A stretch of DNA of 64,000 nucleotides from MWBF01 sp040772005. Its GTDB lineage: Bacteria; Chloroflexota; Anaerolineae; CG2-30-64-16. The position numbers and the translations under genes are program-made. Of the stretch, positions 42,400-50,907 are shown piece after piece. The stretch covers positions 310,001-374,000 of the forward strand of contig JAXGYZ010000004.1 in NCBI GenBank assembly GCA_040772005.1. Direction: 5' to 3'. Below the pieces are notes generated by a model. It was given only the letters and a program-made list of their open reading frames with translations. It did no database searches and was not told the origin of the DNA. How positions within the stretch are numbered: position 1 is the stretch's first letter; the number at the start of each line of letters is the position of its first letter.

Positions 42400-45273
42400 T
42401 CACACGACGATATTGATCAGCTTCCCGCCGGCATAGATGACCTTGCGCACCTGCTTGCCTTCCAGCCACTTCTGGACGGTCGGGCTTGCCAGTGCAGCCT
42501 CGCGCGCCGCAGCCTCGTCCACGTCCGCGGGCAGCTCCAGCTTATCGCGCACCTTGCCGTTGACCTGCACGACCAGCGTGACGGTGTCGGCCTGGGCCAG
42601 CGCCGGCTCGTAGGCCGGCCAGGGCTGGACGTGGATGCTCTGCGCGGGGTCGAACACATCCCCGCCGTGCCGCCGCTGCCACAGCTCTTCCGCAATGTGC
42701 GGCGTCTCGGGCGCCAGCATCAACAGCAGCAGGTCTATCGCTTCATCCCAAGCCGGCGTCCCGTAGACTGCGGTGTCGCGCGCCTTCATCAGGTAGTTGT
42801 TGAACTCCATCAGCGCAGCCAAGAGCGTGTTCCACTTGTACGCGGCGATGTCCTCGCTGACCTTGCGCAGCGTGCGATGCGTGACGTGGCGCAGCTCGCG
42901 GCTCAGCCGGTCGACCGTGGCCGCATCGGCCTGCGAGGACTGCTGCGGCGGCTCGGTCGCGATGGCCCACACGCGCTCCAGGAAACGGCGCACGCCGCCG
43001 ATGCCGCTCGGATTCCACGGCCCGCCCGCGTCCCACGGGCCGATGAACATCAGGTATGCGCGCACCGTGTCTGCACCGTACTGCTCGACCAGGTCGTCAG
43101 GCGCGATGACGTTGCCTTTGCTCTTGCTCATGCGGTTGCCGTCCGGCCCCAGGATGATGCCCTGGTTGAACAGCCGCAGCATCGGCTCGTCAAACGATAC
43201 GACGCCCATATCCCGCAGCGCCTTCGTGAAGAAGCGCGTGTACAGCAGGTGCATGGTGGCGTGTTCCGGCCCGCCGGTATACTGATCCACCGGCAGCCAG
43301 TAGTCGCCCGTCTGCGCATCCCACGGCATATCGTCCGCGCTCAACCGCTCGCCGGCCTTGTGATAGGGCGTGACATACGCGTACTGGTACCACGACGAAC
43401 ACATGAAGGTGTCCATCGTATCCGTCTCCCGCGTGGCCTTGCCGCCGCACTTCGGACAGGTCGTGTACAGGAAGCCTTCATCGAACTTCAGCGCGTTCTC
43501 GCCGGTCGGCGGAATCTCCGCATCCTCCGGCAAGCGAACCGGGAGGTCTGCGTAAGGAACCGGCACGACGCCGCAGTCCGGGCAGTAGATCATCGGGATG
43601 GGCGCGCCCCAGTAACGCTGGCGGCTGATGAGCCAGTCGTGCAGCCGGTAGTTGACGGCCGCCTTGCCGACGCCCCGCCCGGCCAGCCACTCCGTGACCT
43701 GCTGCCGGGCCGTCTCGCCCGGCGTGCCGGTGAACGCGGCGGAGTGGATCATCGTGCCGTAGTCCGAATGGTAGAGCACGTCACGATACCACTCGACCGC
43801 CCACCACATCTCCATCGTCGTGCGGAACTGGCGCATATAGTCGTAGCCCGCGTGCATCTGCGCCATGATGGCCGCGTCCGCCTCCATCGAGTCGAGGGTC
43901 ATCACATGGTCGGGGAAGACGACGTGCCAGCCCAGCCCCACGACGTCGGCCCAGTGACCGGGCTTCAGATGCGCCTGCAAGACAGAGATGTAGGCCGTAA
44001 CCTGCGCGTGGCCGTCCAGCGTCACAGCATAGAAACGGCCCCGGTCAGGGATGGACAGCGGCTCGGCCGCCAACCCCGCGGCCATCAGGCTCGCGCCGAA
44101 GCCGCCATCCACGGACCCTTCCCACACCGCGCTCTTGGCCCGGCCGTCGGTACGCTCGATGACGGGCACAATCGGCAGGCCGAACTGCCGCGCGAACTCG
44201 AAGTCACGGTCGTCGTGCGCGGGCACGGCCATGATCGCGCCCGTGCCGTAGCCCATCAGCACATAGTCCGCAATCCAGATGGGGATGCGCTTGCCGTTGA
44301 CCGGGTTGACTGCATATGCGCCGATGAAGACGCCCGTCTTGGCCTTGTCCGCCGCGGTGCGCTCGATCTCCGTCTGGCGGCTGGCCTGGAGCTGGTAAGC
44401 CGTCACGGCCTCGCGATGTTCGGCGGTCGTCAGCCGGTCCACCAGGGGGTGTTCCGGCGAAAGCACCATGAAGGTCGCGCCCCACAGGGTGTCAGGCCGG
44501 GTGGTGAACACGACGATGTCGTGCTCCTCCTCGCCCGCAGCGTTCGCCTCGGTCCGGAACGTGACCTCCGCGCCCTCGCTGCGGCCGATCCAGTTGGTCT
44601 GCGCGGTGCGGATGCGCTCCGGCCAGTCGATGTTGTCGTAGCGCAGCAGCTCGTCCGCGTACGCCGTAATCTTGAAGAACCACTGCTCCAGTTCTTTCTT
44701 GATGACCGGCGTGCCGCAGCGCTCGCAGTGGCGATCCTCGCCCCACACCTGCTCGCGTGCCAGCGTCGTGTTGCACGTCGGGCAGAAGTCCACCGGCGAG
44801 TATGCGCGGTAGGCCAGCCCGTGCTCGTACAGCTTCAGGAAGAACCACTGGGTCCACTTGTAATACTCGGGGTCGCACGAGACGGCCTCGTGGTCCCAGG
44901 CCCACATCGCGCCCATGCTGCGCAGTTGCCCGCGCATCCGGTCGATGTTCGCCAGCGTCCAGCGATACGGGTGCGTGCCGTGCTTGATGGCCGCGTTCTC
45001 CGCGGGCAGACCGAAGGCATCGAACCCGATAGGGAAGAAGACGTTGTAGCCCTGCATGCGCAGGTAGCGCGCCGCCGCATCCGACGGCGTCATCGCGTAC
45101 CAATGGCCGATGTGGAGGTCGCCCGACGGGTAAGGGAGCATGGTCAGGAAGTAGTATTTCCGGCGGTCCGGGTCTTCCCGCGTGGCGTAGAGCCCGCTCG
45201 CGGCCCACTGCTGCTGCCAGCGCGGCTCGATGGCCTGCGGGTTATAACGTTCGATGCTGCGTTTTTCGGCCAT
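42400..45273 (-). CDS. leuS: Leucyl-tRNA synthetase
   Basis: A 957-residue class I synthetase that charges tRNA-Leu. The HIGH motif is PSGDLHIGHWYAM and the KMSKS motif NRMSKSKGNV. The CP1 editing domain is present (the VVFTTRPDTLWGATFMVLSPEHP region), and a zinc-ribbon-like CPTCNTT...CERCG pair and a second CPDC...CPKC pair are visible. ATG45273 is set by GGAGG five bases upstream. Expression appears to be controlled by a T-box leader directly upstream. Confidence 0.96.
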   Translation of the reverse strand: MAEKRSIERYNPQAIEPRWQQQWAASGLYATREDPDRRKYYFLTMLPYPSGDLHIGHWYAMTPSDAAARYLRMQGYNVFFPIGFDAFGLPAENAAIKHGTHPYRWTLANIDRMRGQLRSMGAMWAWDHEAVSCDPEYYKWTQWFFLKLYEHGLAYRAYSPVDFCPTCNTTLAREQVWGEDRHCERCGTPVIKKELEQWFFKITAYADELLRYDNIDWPERIRTAQTNWIGRSEGAEVTFRTEANAAGEEEHDIVVFTTRPDTLWGATFMVLSPEHPLVDRLTTAEHREAVTAYQLQASRQTEIERTAADKAKTGVFIGAYAVNPVNGKRIPIWIADYVLMGYGTGAIMAVPAHDDRDFEFARQFGLPIVPVIERTDGRAKSAVWEGSVDGGFGASLMAAGLAAEPLSIPDRGRFYAVTLDGHAQVTAYISVLQAHLKPGHWADVVGLGWHVVFPDHVMTLDSMEADAAIMAQMHAGYDYMRQFRTTMEMWWAVEWYRDVLYHSDYGTMIHSAAFTGTPGETARQQVTEWLAGRGVGKAAVNYRLHDWLISRQRYWGAPIPMIYCPDCGVVPVPYADLPVRLPEDAEIPPTGENALKFDEGFLYTTCPKCGGKATRETDTMDTFMCSSWYQYAYVTPYHKAGERLSADDMPWDAQTGDYWLPVDQYTGGPEHATMHLLYTRFFTKALRDMGVVSFDEPMLRLFNQGIILGPDGNRMSKSKGNVIAPDDLVEQYGADTVRAYLMFIGPWDAGGPWNPSGIGGVRRFLERVWAIATEPPQQSSQADAATVDRLSRELRHVTHRTLRKVSEDIAAYKWNTLLAALMEFNNYLMKARDTAVYGTPAWDEAIDLLLLMLAPETPHIAEELWQRRHGGDVFDPAQSIHVQPWPAYEPALAQADTVTLVVQVNGKVRDKLELPADVDEAAAREAALASPTVQKWLEGKQVRKVIYAGGKLINIVV

Positions 45274-45305
45274 AGGTTCCTCCACTCGCGCAAATTGGCC
45301 CCAGG

Positions 45306-45648
<343 letters not shown>

Positions 45649-45663
45649 GGGTTGGAAACCCAG

Positions 45664-45736
45664 TGGAGCTGAGGGGACTCGAACCCCTTGCCTCTACAGT
45701 GCGATTGTAGCGCTCTCCCAGATGAGCTACAGCCCC
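45664..45736 (-). tRNA. tRNA-Ala(CGC)
   Basis: A 73-base cloverleaf on the minus strand. Acceptor GGGGCTG pairs with CAGCTCC with G3-U70. The anticodon arm CTACAATCGCACTGTAG gives anticodon CGC; the T-arm is GGGGTTCGAGTCCCC. Discriminator A, no encoded CCA. It is the first element after a consensus promoter and lies about 20 bases before T-box Stem I, with no terminator between. Confidence 0.95.
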
Positions 45737-45749
45737 GTGAGCGAAGGAT

Positions 45750-45778
45750 AGTATAGCCTGAGTGCCCCTGAGTGTCAA
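45750..45778 (-). promoter_or_regulatory. Consensus promoter for tRNA-Ala(CGC)/T-box/tRNA-Ala(GGC)/leuS
   Basis: On the minus strand TTGACA (45773-45778) and TATACT (45750-45755) are separated by 17 bases. The expected start point is about six bases before the 5' end of tRNA-Ala(CGC). I see no second promoter between here and leuS. Confidence 0.85.
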
Positions 45779-45882
45779 ATCTTGCCGCCGCGTGCTGATT
45801 TGCATGGGCAAACGACATCATTTCCGAGGCTGCCAGGTCAACCTTAACATACAAAATAGAAACCCTGCCGGCTCGCCGGCAT

Positions 45883-45910
45883 TTGACAACCAGAAAATGA
45901 ATTCTATAAT
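45883..45910 (+). promoter_or_regulatory. Consensus promoter of the secreted subtilase
   Basis: TTGACA (45883-45888) and TATAAT (45905-45910) are separated by 16 bases, about 118 bases before the start codon. A short untranslated region with no evident structure follows. Confidence 0.8.
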
Positions 45911-46027
45911 TGCCCACTATTGCCGGTGCACGTCCTGATCAAGGAAGCTCATGGCCGGGCCCGTCACCGAAACGCCACTGGCGCCTGCCAGCGACGTCCG
46001 CTTCTATCCTCAAGAGGAGTTCTGGAC

Positions 46028-47212
46028 ATGCAGCACAAGAAGCTCGGGTTTGTCGGTCTGGTCTTGCTTCTGGTCCTGGCAGTTGCCAGCCCGGCGTTTG
46101 CCGCCGGCGATGGACCTGTGGCGCCCCTGATTGCGCGCGATGCCCCTGGCGCGATCGCCGGCAGCTACATCGTGGTGTTCAAGGATGGCACGGTTGGCGA
46201 GGCCGTGGAAGCGGCCATTGCCGAGGCCGTACAGGCGCCGGAGACCCGGCTGCACCACCGCTATGCCGCAGCCCTGAACGGTTTCGCGGCCGAACTGCCT
46301 GAGCGGGCCGTCCAGGCGCTGCTGCGCAACCCGCACGTGGCCTACGTCGAGGTCGACCAGGTTGTGACGATCGACGCGACGCAATCCCCCGCAACTTGGG
46401 GCATCGACCGCATTGACCAGCGCGCGCTGCCGTTGAGCAACAGCTACACCTACACCAACACCGGCGCGGGCGTCACCGCGTACATCATCGACACCGGCAT
46501 CCTCATCAGCCATACTGAGTTCGGCGGCCGCGCCTCCATTGGCTTCGATGCGTACGGCGGGAACGGCATCGACTGCAACGGCCACGGCACGCACGTTGCG
46601 GGCACGGTGGGCGGCAGCACCTACGGCGTGGCGAAGGGCGTCACTCTGAAGGCCGTGCGCGTGCTGGATTGCGCCGGCTCCGGCACAACGACCGGCGTCA
46701 TCGCAGGCGTCGATTGGGTCACGAGCAATCACCAGGCAGGGGCGCCCGCGGTGGCGAACATGAGCCTCGGCGGCGGACTGTCGACCGCGCTCGACACAGC
46801 CGTGGCGAACTCCATCACAGACGGCGTGACTTACGCCATCGCGGCGGGCAACAGCAACCGGGATGCGTGCAAGTTCTCGCCGGCGCGCGTGCCCACCGCC
46901 ATCACCGTGGGCGCGACGACCAACACCGATGCCCGCGCCTCCTACTCCAACTACGGCGCGTGCCTCGACATCTTTGCACCGGGCTCGTCCATCACGTCGG
47001 CCTGGTACACCAGCACCACGGCCACCAACACCATCAGCGGCACGAGCATGGCGACCCCGCACGTCGCGGGCGTCGCGGCCCTGTACCTGCAGGGCAGTCC
47101 GAGTGCTACCCCGGCAACGGTGCGTAATGCCCTCGTCGCCAATGCAACGCCGGGGGTCGTAATAAATGAAGGGCGCAAATCGCCCGACTTGCTACTGTTC
47201 ACGAACTACTAA
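46028..47212 (+). CDS. Secreted subtilisin-family (S8) protease, proteinase K-like
   Basis: A 394-residue exported protease. Residues 1-24 are a signal peptide ending in SPAFA. An I9 inhibitor propeptide follows (GSYIVVFKDGTV to HVAYVEVDQVV). The catalytic domain has Asp155 in YIIDTGI, His186 in GHGTHVAGTVGG and Ser340 in GTSMATPHVAGVAAL, the complete triad, with the overall pattern of the proteinase K subgroup. The domain ends with the protein, so no anchor or extra C-terminal module is present. ATG46028 has GAGGAG upstream. It probably digests extracellular protein. Confidence 0.93.
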   Translation: MQHKKLGFVGLVLLLVLAVASPAFAAGDGPVAPLIARDAPGAIAGSYIVVFKDGTVGEAVEAAIAEAVQAPETRLHHRYAAALNGFAAELPERAVQALLRNPHVAYVEVDQVVTIDATQSPATWGIDRIDQRALPLSNSYTYTNTGAGVTAYIIDTGILISHTEFGGRASIGFDAYGGNGIDCNGHGTHVAGTVGGSTYGVAKGVTLKAVRVLDCAGSGTTTGVIAGVDWVTSNHQAGAPAVANMSLGGGLSTALDTAVANSITDGVTYAIAAGNSNRDACKFSPARVPTAITVGATTNTDARASYSNYGACLDIFAPGSSITSAWYTSTTATNTISGTSMATPHVAGVAALYLQGSPSATPATVRNALVANATPGVVINEGRKSPDLLLFTNY

Positions 47213-47226
47213 CGTCGTTCACCACC

Positions 47227-47297
47227 ATCTGTAGGGGCGCGGTGACCTTGCCCCTACAGATACTATCCTGGAGCCCGCAGCTAATGCTGCGGGCTCC
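47227..47297 (+). terminator. Two hairpins ending the subtilase transcript
   Basis: ATCTGTAGGGGC (47227-47238) pairs perfectly with GCCCCTACAGAT (47250-47261). GGAGCCCGCAGC (47270-47281) pairs perfectly with GCTGCGGGCTCC (47286-47297) around TAAT and is followed by CTTTGC. The second is the better terminator; the first is a copy of the GTAGGGGC repeat word. An AAACCGGGTTT word follows near 47305. Confidence 0.7.
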
Positions 47298-47350
47298 CTT
47301 TGCAGAAACCGGGTTTGTGGCCTCACTGACGGGCGCGAGACCTTAGTTAC

Positions 47351-47414
47351 GAGGTAGTACTAAACACTTACCTACCTCATTAGTTTTGACACCCTCCACG
47401 ACCTGTGCTAAACT
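47351..47414 (+). promoter_or_regulatory. argC promoter with possible operator
   Basis: TTGACA (47386-47391) and TAAACT (47409-47414) are 17 bases apart, giving a transcript start near 47421 and a leader of about 265 bases. Just upstream, GAGGTAG (47351-47357) and CTACCTC (47372-47378) form an inverted repeat that could be a protein-binding site; this last point is weak. Confidence 0.65.
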
Positions 47415-47435
47415 CGGCCCTTGTGAAAAGATGGT

Positions 47436-47458
47436 GTGTCATGCCTTTGGCATGACAC
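47436..47458 (+). ncRNA. 5' hairpin of the argC leader
   Basis: GTGTCATGCC and GGCATGACAC form a perfect ten-base stem with a TTT loop, beginning about 15 bases after the predicted start point. It may stabilise the leader or pause polymerase. Confidence 0.5.
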
Positions 47459-47488
47459 GCCAGCAGCATACCCTGTTCGGAGCGATTC

Positions 47489-47584
47489 ATGGCGTTTAGC
47501 CTGTCAGCCGATGGCTTTACGGCCTGTGGCTTAGCGGCCTGTGGCCGCCGCTTTCCTCGTCGTCGTACCAGCGGAGCGGGATAA
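47489..47584 (+). CDS. Candidate arginine leader peptide (31 residues)
   Basis: ATG47489 is preceded by GGAG six bases upstream. The 31-codon frame carries CGC CGC TTT CCT CGT CGT CGT at codons 20-26, that is Arg-Arg-Phe-Pro-Arg-Arg-Arg, and ends with TAA at 47584. An intrinsic terminator follows 49 bases later, just before argC. Five Arg codons in seven is the arrangement of classical amino-acid leader peptides, where ribosome stalling at scarce charged tRNA-Arg prevents termination. I could not identify the antiterminator pairing. Confidence 0.65.
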   Translation: MAFSLSADGFTACGLAACGRRFPRRRTSGAG

Positions 47585-47632
47585 CCCCCGGTCTAGGGCA
47601 CGCGCGAGCCGAACATCTACGACAGATCAGGC

Positions 47633-47664
47633 GCCAGCACCCCCAACCCGGGTGCTGGCTTTTT
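47633..47664 (+). terminator. Intrinsic terminator in the argC leader (attenuator)
   Basis: GCCAGCACCC (47633-47642) and GGGTGCTGGC (47650-47659) form a ten-base stem with a seven-base loop followed by five T residues. It ends 22 bases before the argC start, so it can only act on the argC transcript. Confidence 0.82.
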
Positions 47665-47686
47665 GTTTGCACAGGGAGCAATCATC

Positions 47687-48715
47687 ATGCTGAAAATCGG
47701 CATCATCGGCGCAACCGGCTACACCGGACTGGAGTTGCTGCGCCTGCTGCAGCGCCACACGGAGGCGGAGCTCGTGTGGCTGACCTCCGAGAACTCCGCC
47801 GGGCAGCGGTTCGGTGACGCATTCGCGGTTCCGCCCACCATCGGGCAGCGCACGCTCGTCAAGCTGGCGGACGCGGACCTGGCCGCCGCAGACGTGGTGT
47901 TCTGCTGCCTGCCCCACGCGGCCAGCCAGGCGCCCGTCGCCGCCGCCCGTGCAGCCGGCGCGCGCGTGGTCGACCTCAGCGCGGACTACCGGCTGCACGA
48001 CCCCGCGGTCTACGAGACATGGTACAACCACCCGCACCACAAGACCGCGCTGCTGGCGGAGGCCGTGTATGGGTTGCCGGAACTCTATCGCGCAGACATC
48101 GCCCGCACTCAACTTGTTGCCAACCCCGGCTGCTACCCAACCAGCGTCATCCTCGGGCTCGCGCCGCTGGCGCGCTGCGGCTGGCTGACGGGCACGGTCA
48201 TCGCAGACAGCAAGTCGGGCATCTCCGGCGCGGGTCGCACGCCTTCGCTCAAGACGCACTTCGTCGAGGCGAGCGAGAACTTCAGCCCGTACAGCATCGG
48301 CCGGGTGCACCGCCACCTCGCGGAAATGGAGCAGGAACTCAAGGTGGCCGGGGGCGCCAGCCAGGACGGGTGGCAGCTCATCTTCTCGCCCCACCTGCTG
48401 CCGGTCAACCGGGGCATCCTCTCCACCATCTACGTCAACCTGCCCGCGGACGTTACCGAGGCGCAGGTGCGCGAGCAGTACGCGGCGGCTTACAGCGGCG
48501 AGCCGTTCGTCAACCTGCTGCCCGCGGGCCAGGTCGCGACGCTGGCCCACACCGTCCATACGAACTACATCGCCATCGGTCTGACCTTCGTGCCCAACAC
48601 AATGACCCTTATCGTCACTACCAGCATCGACAACCTCGTCAAGGGGGCCTCGGGCCAGGCCATCCAGAACATGAACATCATGTGCGGGCTGGACGAACGG
48701 ACGGGACTCCTATGA
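47687..48715 (+). CDS. argC: N-acetyl-gamma-glutamyl-phosphate reductase
   Basis: A 342-residue enzyme for the third step of arginine synthesis, reducing N-acetylglutamyl phosphate with NADPH. The dinucleotide motif is IGATGYTGLELLRLL and the catalytic cysteine lies in VANPGCYPTS, with the substrate-binding KSGISGAGRTP nearby. ATG47687 has a GGGAG site seven to nine bases upstream. The stop overlaps the argB start as ATGA. It heads the arginine cluster behind an attenuator-like leader. Confidence 0.95.
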   Translation: MLKIGIIGATGYTGLELLRLLQRHTEAELVWLTSENSAGQRFGDAFAVPPTIGQRTLVKLADADLAAADVVFCCLPHAASQAPVAAARAAGARVVDLSADYRLHDPAVYETWYNHPHHKTALLAEAVYGLPELYRADIARTQLVANPGCYPTSVILGLAPLARCGWLTGTVIADSKSGISGAGRTPSLKTHFVEASENFSPYSIGRVHRHLAEMEQELKVAGGASQDGWQLIFSPHLLPVNRGILSTIYVNLPADVTEAQVREQYAAAYSGEPFVNLLPAGQVATLAHTVHTNYIAIGLTFVPNTMTLIVTTSIDNLVKGASGQAIQNMNIMCGLDERTGLL

Positions 48716-49482
48716 GCACACACGATAAGCCTGTCACCGTCCTGAAAATTGGCGGCAACCAGGTCGAGGACGAGGCATTCCTGGCCGGGTTCGTCGATGC
48801 CGTGCGCAGCCTCCTGACCGGGCACGCTGTCATCATCGTACACGGCGGCGGCAAGGAGATTGCGGACCTGCACGGGCAGCTCGGCGTGGGGTTCGAGACG
48901 GTGGAGGGGCTGCGCGCCACCTCGGAGGAGAGCCTCCGGCTGGTCGAGATGGTGCTCAACGGCGTCGTCAACACGCGGCTGGTGCGCTGGCTGGTCAACG
49001 GCAAGGTCGACGCGCTGGGATTGACCGGCGTGGACCTGGGGCTGGTGCGCGTGACGCCGCTCTCGGTCAACGGGCGCAGCCTGGGCCGGGTGGGCCAGGT
49101 CGGGTATGTCAACGGCGAGGCGCTGCTCCAATTGCTGGACCTGGGCGTGACCCCGGTCATCTCGCCGGTGTCGCTGGGCGAGGATGGGCTGGCGTACAAC
49201 GTCAACGCGGACCATGTGGCCGCGGGCGTCGCGCGAGCCGTCGAGGCCACGCGGCTGGTCTTCGTGAGCAACGTGCCGGGCGTGCAGGTCACGGGGCGGA
49301 CGATGCGCGGGCTGACCGTCACCCAGATCGAGGGGCTGATTGCGGATGGACACATCACGGGCGGCATGATCCCGAAGGTGCGTTCCGCGACCGAGGCCGT
49401 CCAGAGCGGCGTGTACCAGGCGGTCATCACTGACCTCGCGGGCCTCGCGCGCGATAACGGCACCGCGATTATACGAGGATGA
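48712..49482 (+). CDS. argB: Acetylglutamate kinase
   Basis: A 256-residue amino-acid kinase phosphorylating N-acetylglutamate, the second step of arginine synthesis. Motifs seen are the N-terminal VLKIGGNQ, IIVHGGGKEI, the central YNVNADHVAAGVARAV and the C-terminal GGMIPKVRSATEAVQSGV. The start overlaps argC by four bases. The protein is shorter than the typical about 290-300 residues and lacks the N-terminal helix linked to hexameric, arginine-sensitive enzymes; feedback may thus differ. It could also act on a LysW-type substrate, but the argC/argJ context favours arginine. Confidence 0.92.
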   Translation: MSTHDKPVTVLKIGGNQVEDEAFLAGFVDAVRSLLTGHAVIIVHGGGKEIADLHGQLGVGFETVEGLRATSEESLRLVEMVLNGVVNTRLVRWLVNGKVDALGLTGVDLGLVRVTPLSVNGRSLGRVGQVGYVNGEALLQLLDLGVTPVISPVSLGEDGLAYNVNADHVAAGVARAVEATRLVFVSNVPGVQVTGRTMRGLTVTQIEGLIADGHITGGMIPKVRSATEAVQSGVYQAVITDLAGLARDNGTAIIRG

Positions 49483-49486
49483 CGAC

Positions 49487-49641
49487 GTGACAAGGTGAAG
49501 GGGTGACACGGTGACAAGGTGACTTGGAGTGGAGGCTTTAGCCGGTAACACAGTGAGCGTAGCCCACAGCCAAGCCGGGTTGAAGCTACCACTCCAACTC
49601 ACCACTTCACCTTGTCACCCGGTCACCTCTTCACCTCTTCA
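49487..49641. repeat. Spacer hairpin of repeated GGTGACA words between argB and argD
   Basis: The left arm (about 49487-49541) repeats GTGACAAGGTGA and the right arm (about 49583-49641) is its approximate reverse complement, ending TCACCTCTTCAC. It occupies almost the whole spacer between argB and argD. Same architectural class as the other spacer hairpins, with a different repeated word. Confidence 0.75.
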
Positions 49642-49656
49642 CGGAAAGGTGAGACG

Positions 49657-50838
49657 ATGGAAGACATCATGGCCCTGGAAGGGCAGCATGTGTTGCAGAC
49701 GTATGCGCGGCCGCCGTTCGTGCTGGATCATGGCGAGGGGTGCTGGGTGTATGACACGCAGGGCCACGCGTACCTGGACTGCGTGGCGGGCATCGCCGTC
49801 AACGCGCTCGGCCATGCGCACCCGGCCCTTGTTGCCGCGCTGACCGGACAGGCCGGCAAGCTGTGGCATACCTCCAACCTGTACCACACCGCGCCGCATG
49901 CCCGGCTCGCCGCGCGGTTGTGTGCGGGCAGCTTTGCGGACCGCGTCTTCTTCTGCAATTCGGGCGCGGAGGCGAACGAGGGCGCGTTCAAGTTTGCGCG
50001 CAAGTGGGCCCATGACCACTACGGGCCGGAGAAGCACGTCATCGTTGCATTCACCAACGCGTTCCACGGGCGCACCTTCGGCGCGCTGGCCGCGACCCCG
50101 CGCGAGAAGTACCAGGCCCCCTTCCGCCCGCTACTGCCCGGCGTGCGCATCGCCCCCTTCAATGACCTGGCGGGGGCCGCGGCCGCGTTCGACGACAGCG
50201 TGTGTGCGGCCATCGTCGAGCCGGTGCAGGGCGAGGGCGGCGTCCACCCCGCGACGTCGGAGTTCCTCGCGGGCCTGCGCAACCTGTGCGACCGGCACAA
50301 CGCGCTGCTGATCTTCGACGAAGTGCAATGCGGCGTCGGCCGCACGGGCAAGCTGTGGGCTCACCAGGGCTACGGCGTCATGCCTGACCTGCTGACCGCG
50401 GCGAAACCGCTTGCGGGCGGCCTGCCGATGGGCGCGGTCCTGATGCGCGAGGCGGTCGCCGCGGTCATGCATCCCGGCGACCACGGCAGCACGTTCGCCG
50501 GCTCGCCGCTCGTCGCCTCGGTCGCAGAGGCCCTGCTCGACCAGGTGGACCGGCCGGAGTTCCTGGCAGAGGTGGCTGCGAAGGGCGAATACCTCAAGGA
50601 GCGGCTGGAGGAACTCAACTCGCCGCACATCACCGAAATCCGCGGCCGCGGGCTGATGGTCGGCGCGGACCTGGACATCCCGGCAGCGGATGTCGTCAAC
50701 GCGGGGTATCGCCACGGCCTGCTGCTCGTCAACGCCGGCCCGCAGACGCTCCGCTTCGTGCCCCCGCTGATCATTACGCGCGCGGAGATCGACACGCTCA
50801 TCGAGCGGCTGACCGCGGTATTGACCGAGTTGGGGTGA
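49657..50838 (+). CDS. argD: Acetylornithine aminotransferase
   Basis: A 393-residue PLP-dependent class III aminotransferase converting N-acetylglutamate semialdehyde to N-acetylornithine. Seen are CNSGAEANEGAFKFARKW (phosphate-binding), FHGRTFGAL, the PLP-ring Asp in LLIFDEVQCGVGRTGK and the Schiff-base Lys in LTAAKPLAGG. ATG49657 is placed by GGAAAGG upstream and the family N terminus. Context in the arginine operon supports acetylornithine over other amine substrates; a succinyl-DAP side activity is possible in the family. Confidence 0.93.
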   Translation: MEDIMALEGQHVLQTYARPPFVLDHGEGCWVYDTQGHAYLDCVAGIAVNALGHAHPALVAALTGQAGKLWHTSNLYHTAPHARLAARLCAGSFADRVFFCNSGAEANEGAFKFARKWAHDHYGPEKHVIVAFTNAFHGRTFGALAATPREKYQAPFRPLLPGVRIAPFNDLAGAAAAFDDSVCAAIVEPVQGEGGVHPATSEFLAGLRNLCDRHNALLIFDEVQCGVGRTGKLWAHQGYGVMPDLLTAAKPLAGGLPMGAVLMREAVAAVMHPGDHGSTFAGSPLVASVAEALLDQVDRPEFLAEVAAKGEYLKERLEELNSPHITEIRGRGLMVGADLDIPAADVVNAGYRHGLLLVNAGPQTLRFVPPLIITRAEIDTLIERLTAVLTELG

Positions 50839-50842
50839 AGCC

Positions 50843-50882
50843 GGGGCAACCGTAAAGGTTGGGCAACCACAAAGGTTGCCCC
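50843..50882. repeat. GGGGCAACC / GGTTGCCCC spacer hairpin
   Basis: GGGGCAACC (50843-50851) and GGTTGCCCC (50874-50882) can pair, with a nested GGTTGGGCAACC. It follows the argD stop. It is related in wording to the GTAGGGGC repeat found at 33.5 and 47.2 kb. Confidence 0.6.
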
Positions 50883-50907
50883 TACAAGAGATTGTGGATA
50901 TGGGCTG

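Noticed and set aside
47431..47499. First short ORF in the argC leader (22 codons, MVCHAFGM...)
   Set aside because: Its start sits beside a stable ten-base hairpin, it has no clear ribosome binding site and no run of pathway-related codons. The downstream Arg-rich ORF is a better leader peptide.
47540..47600. Possible T-box or riboswitch in the argC leader
   Set aside because: A GTACCAGCGG string loosely recalls the T-box antiterminator, but no Stem I motifs (AGTA, AGAGAG) or GGTGGTACCGCG is present; the peptide-terminator model explains the region better.
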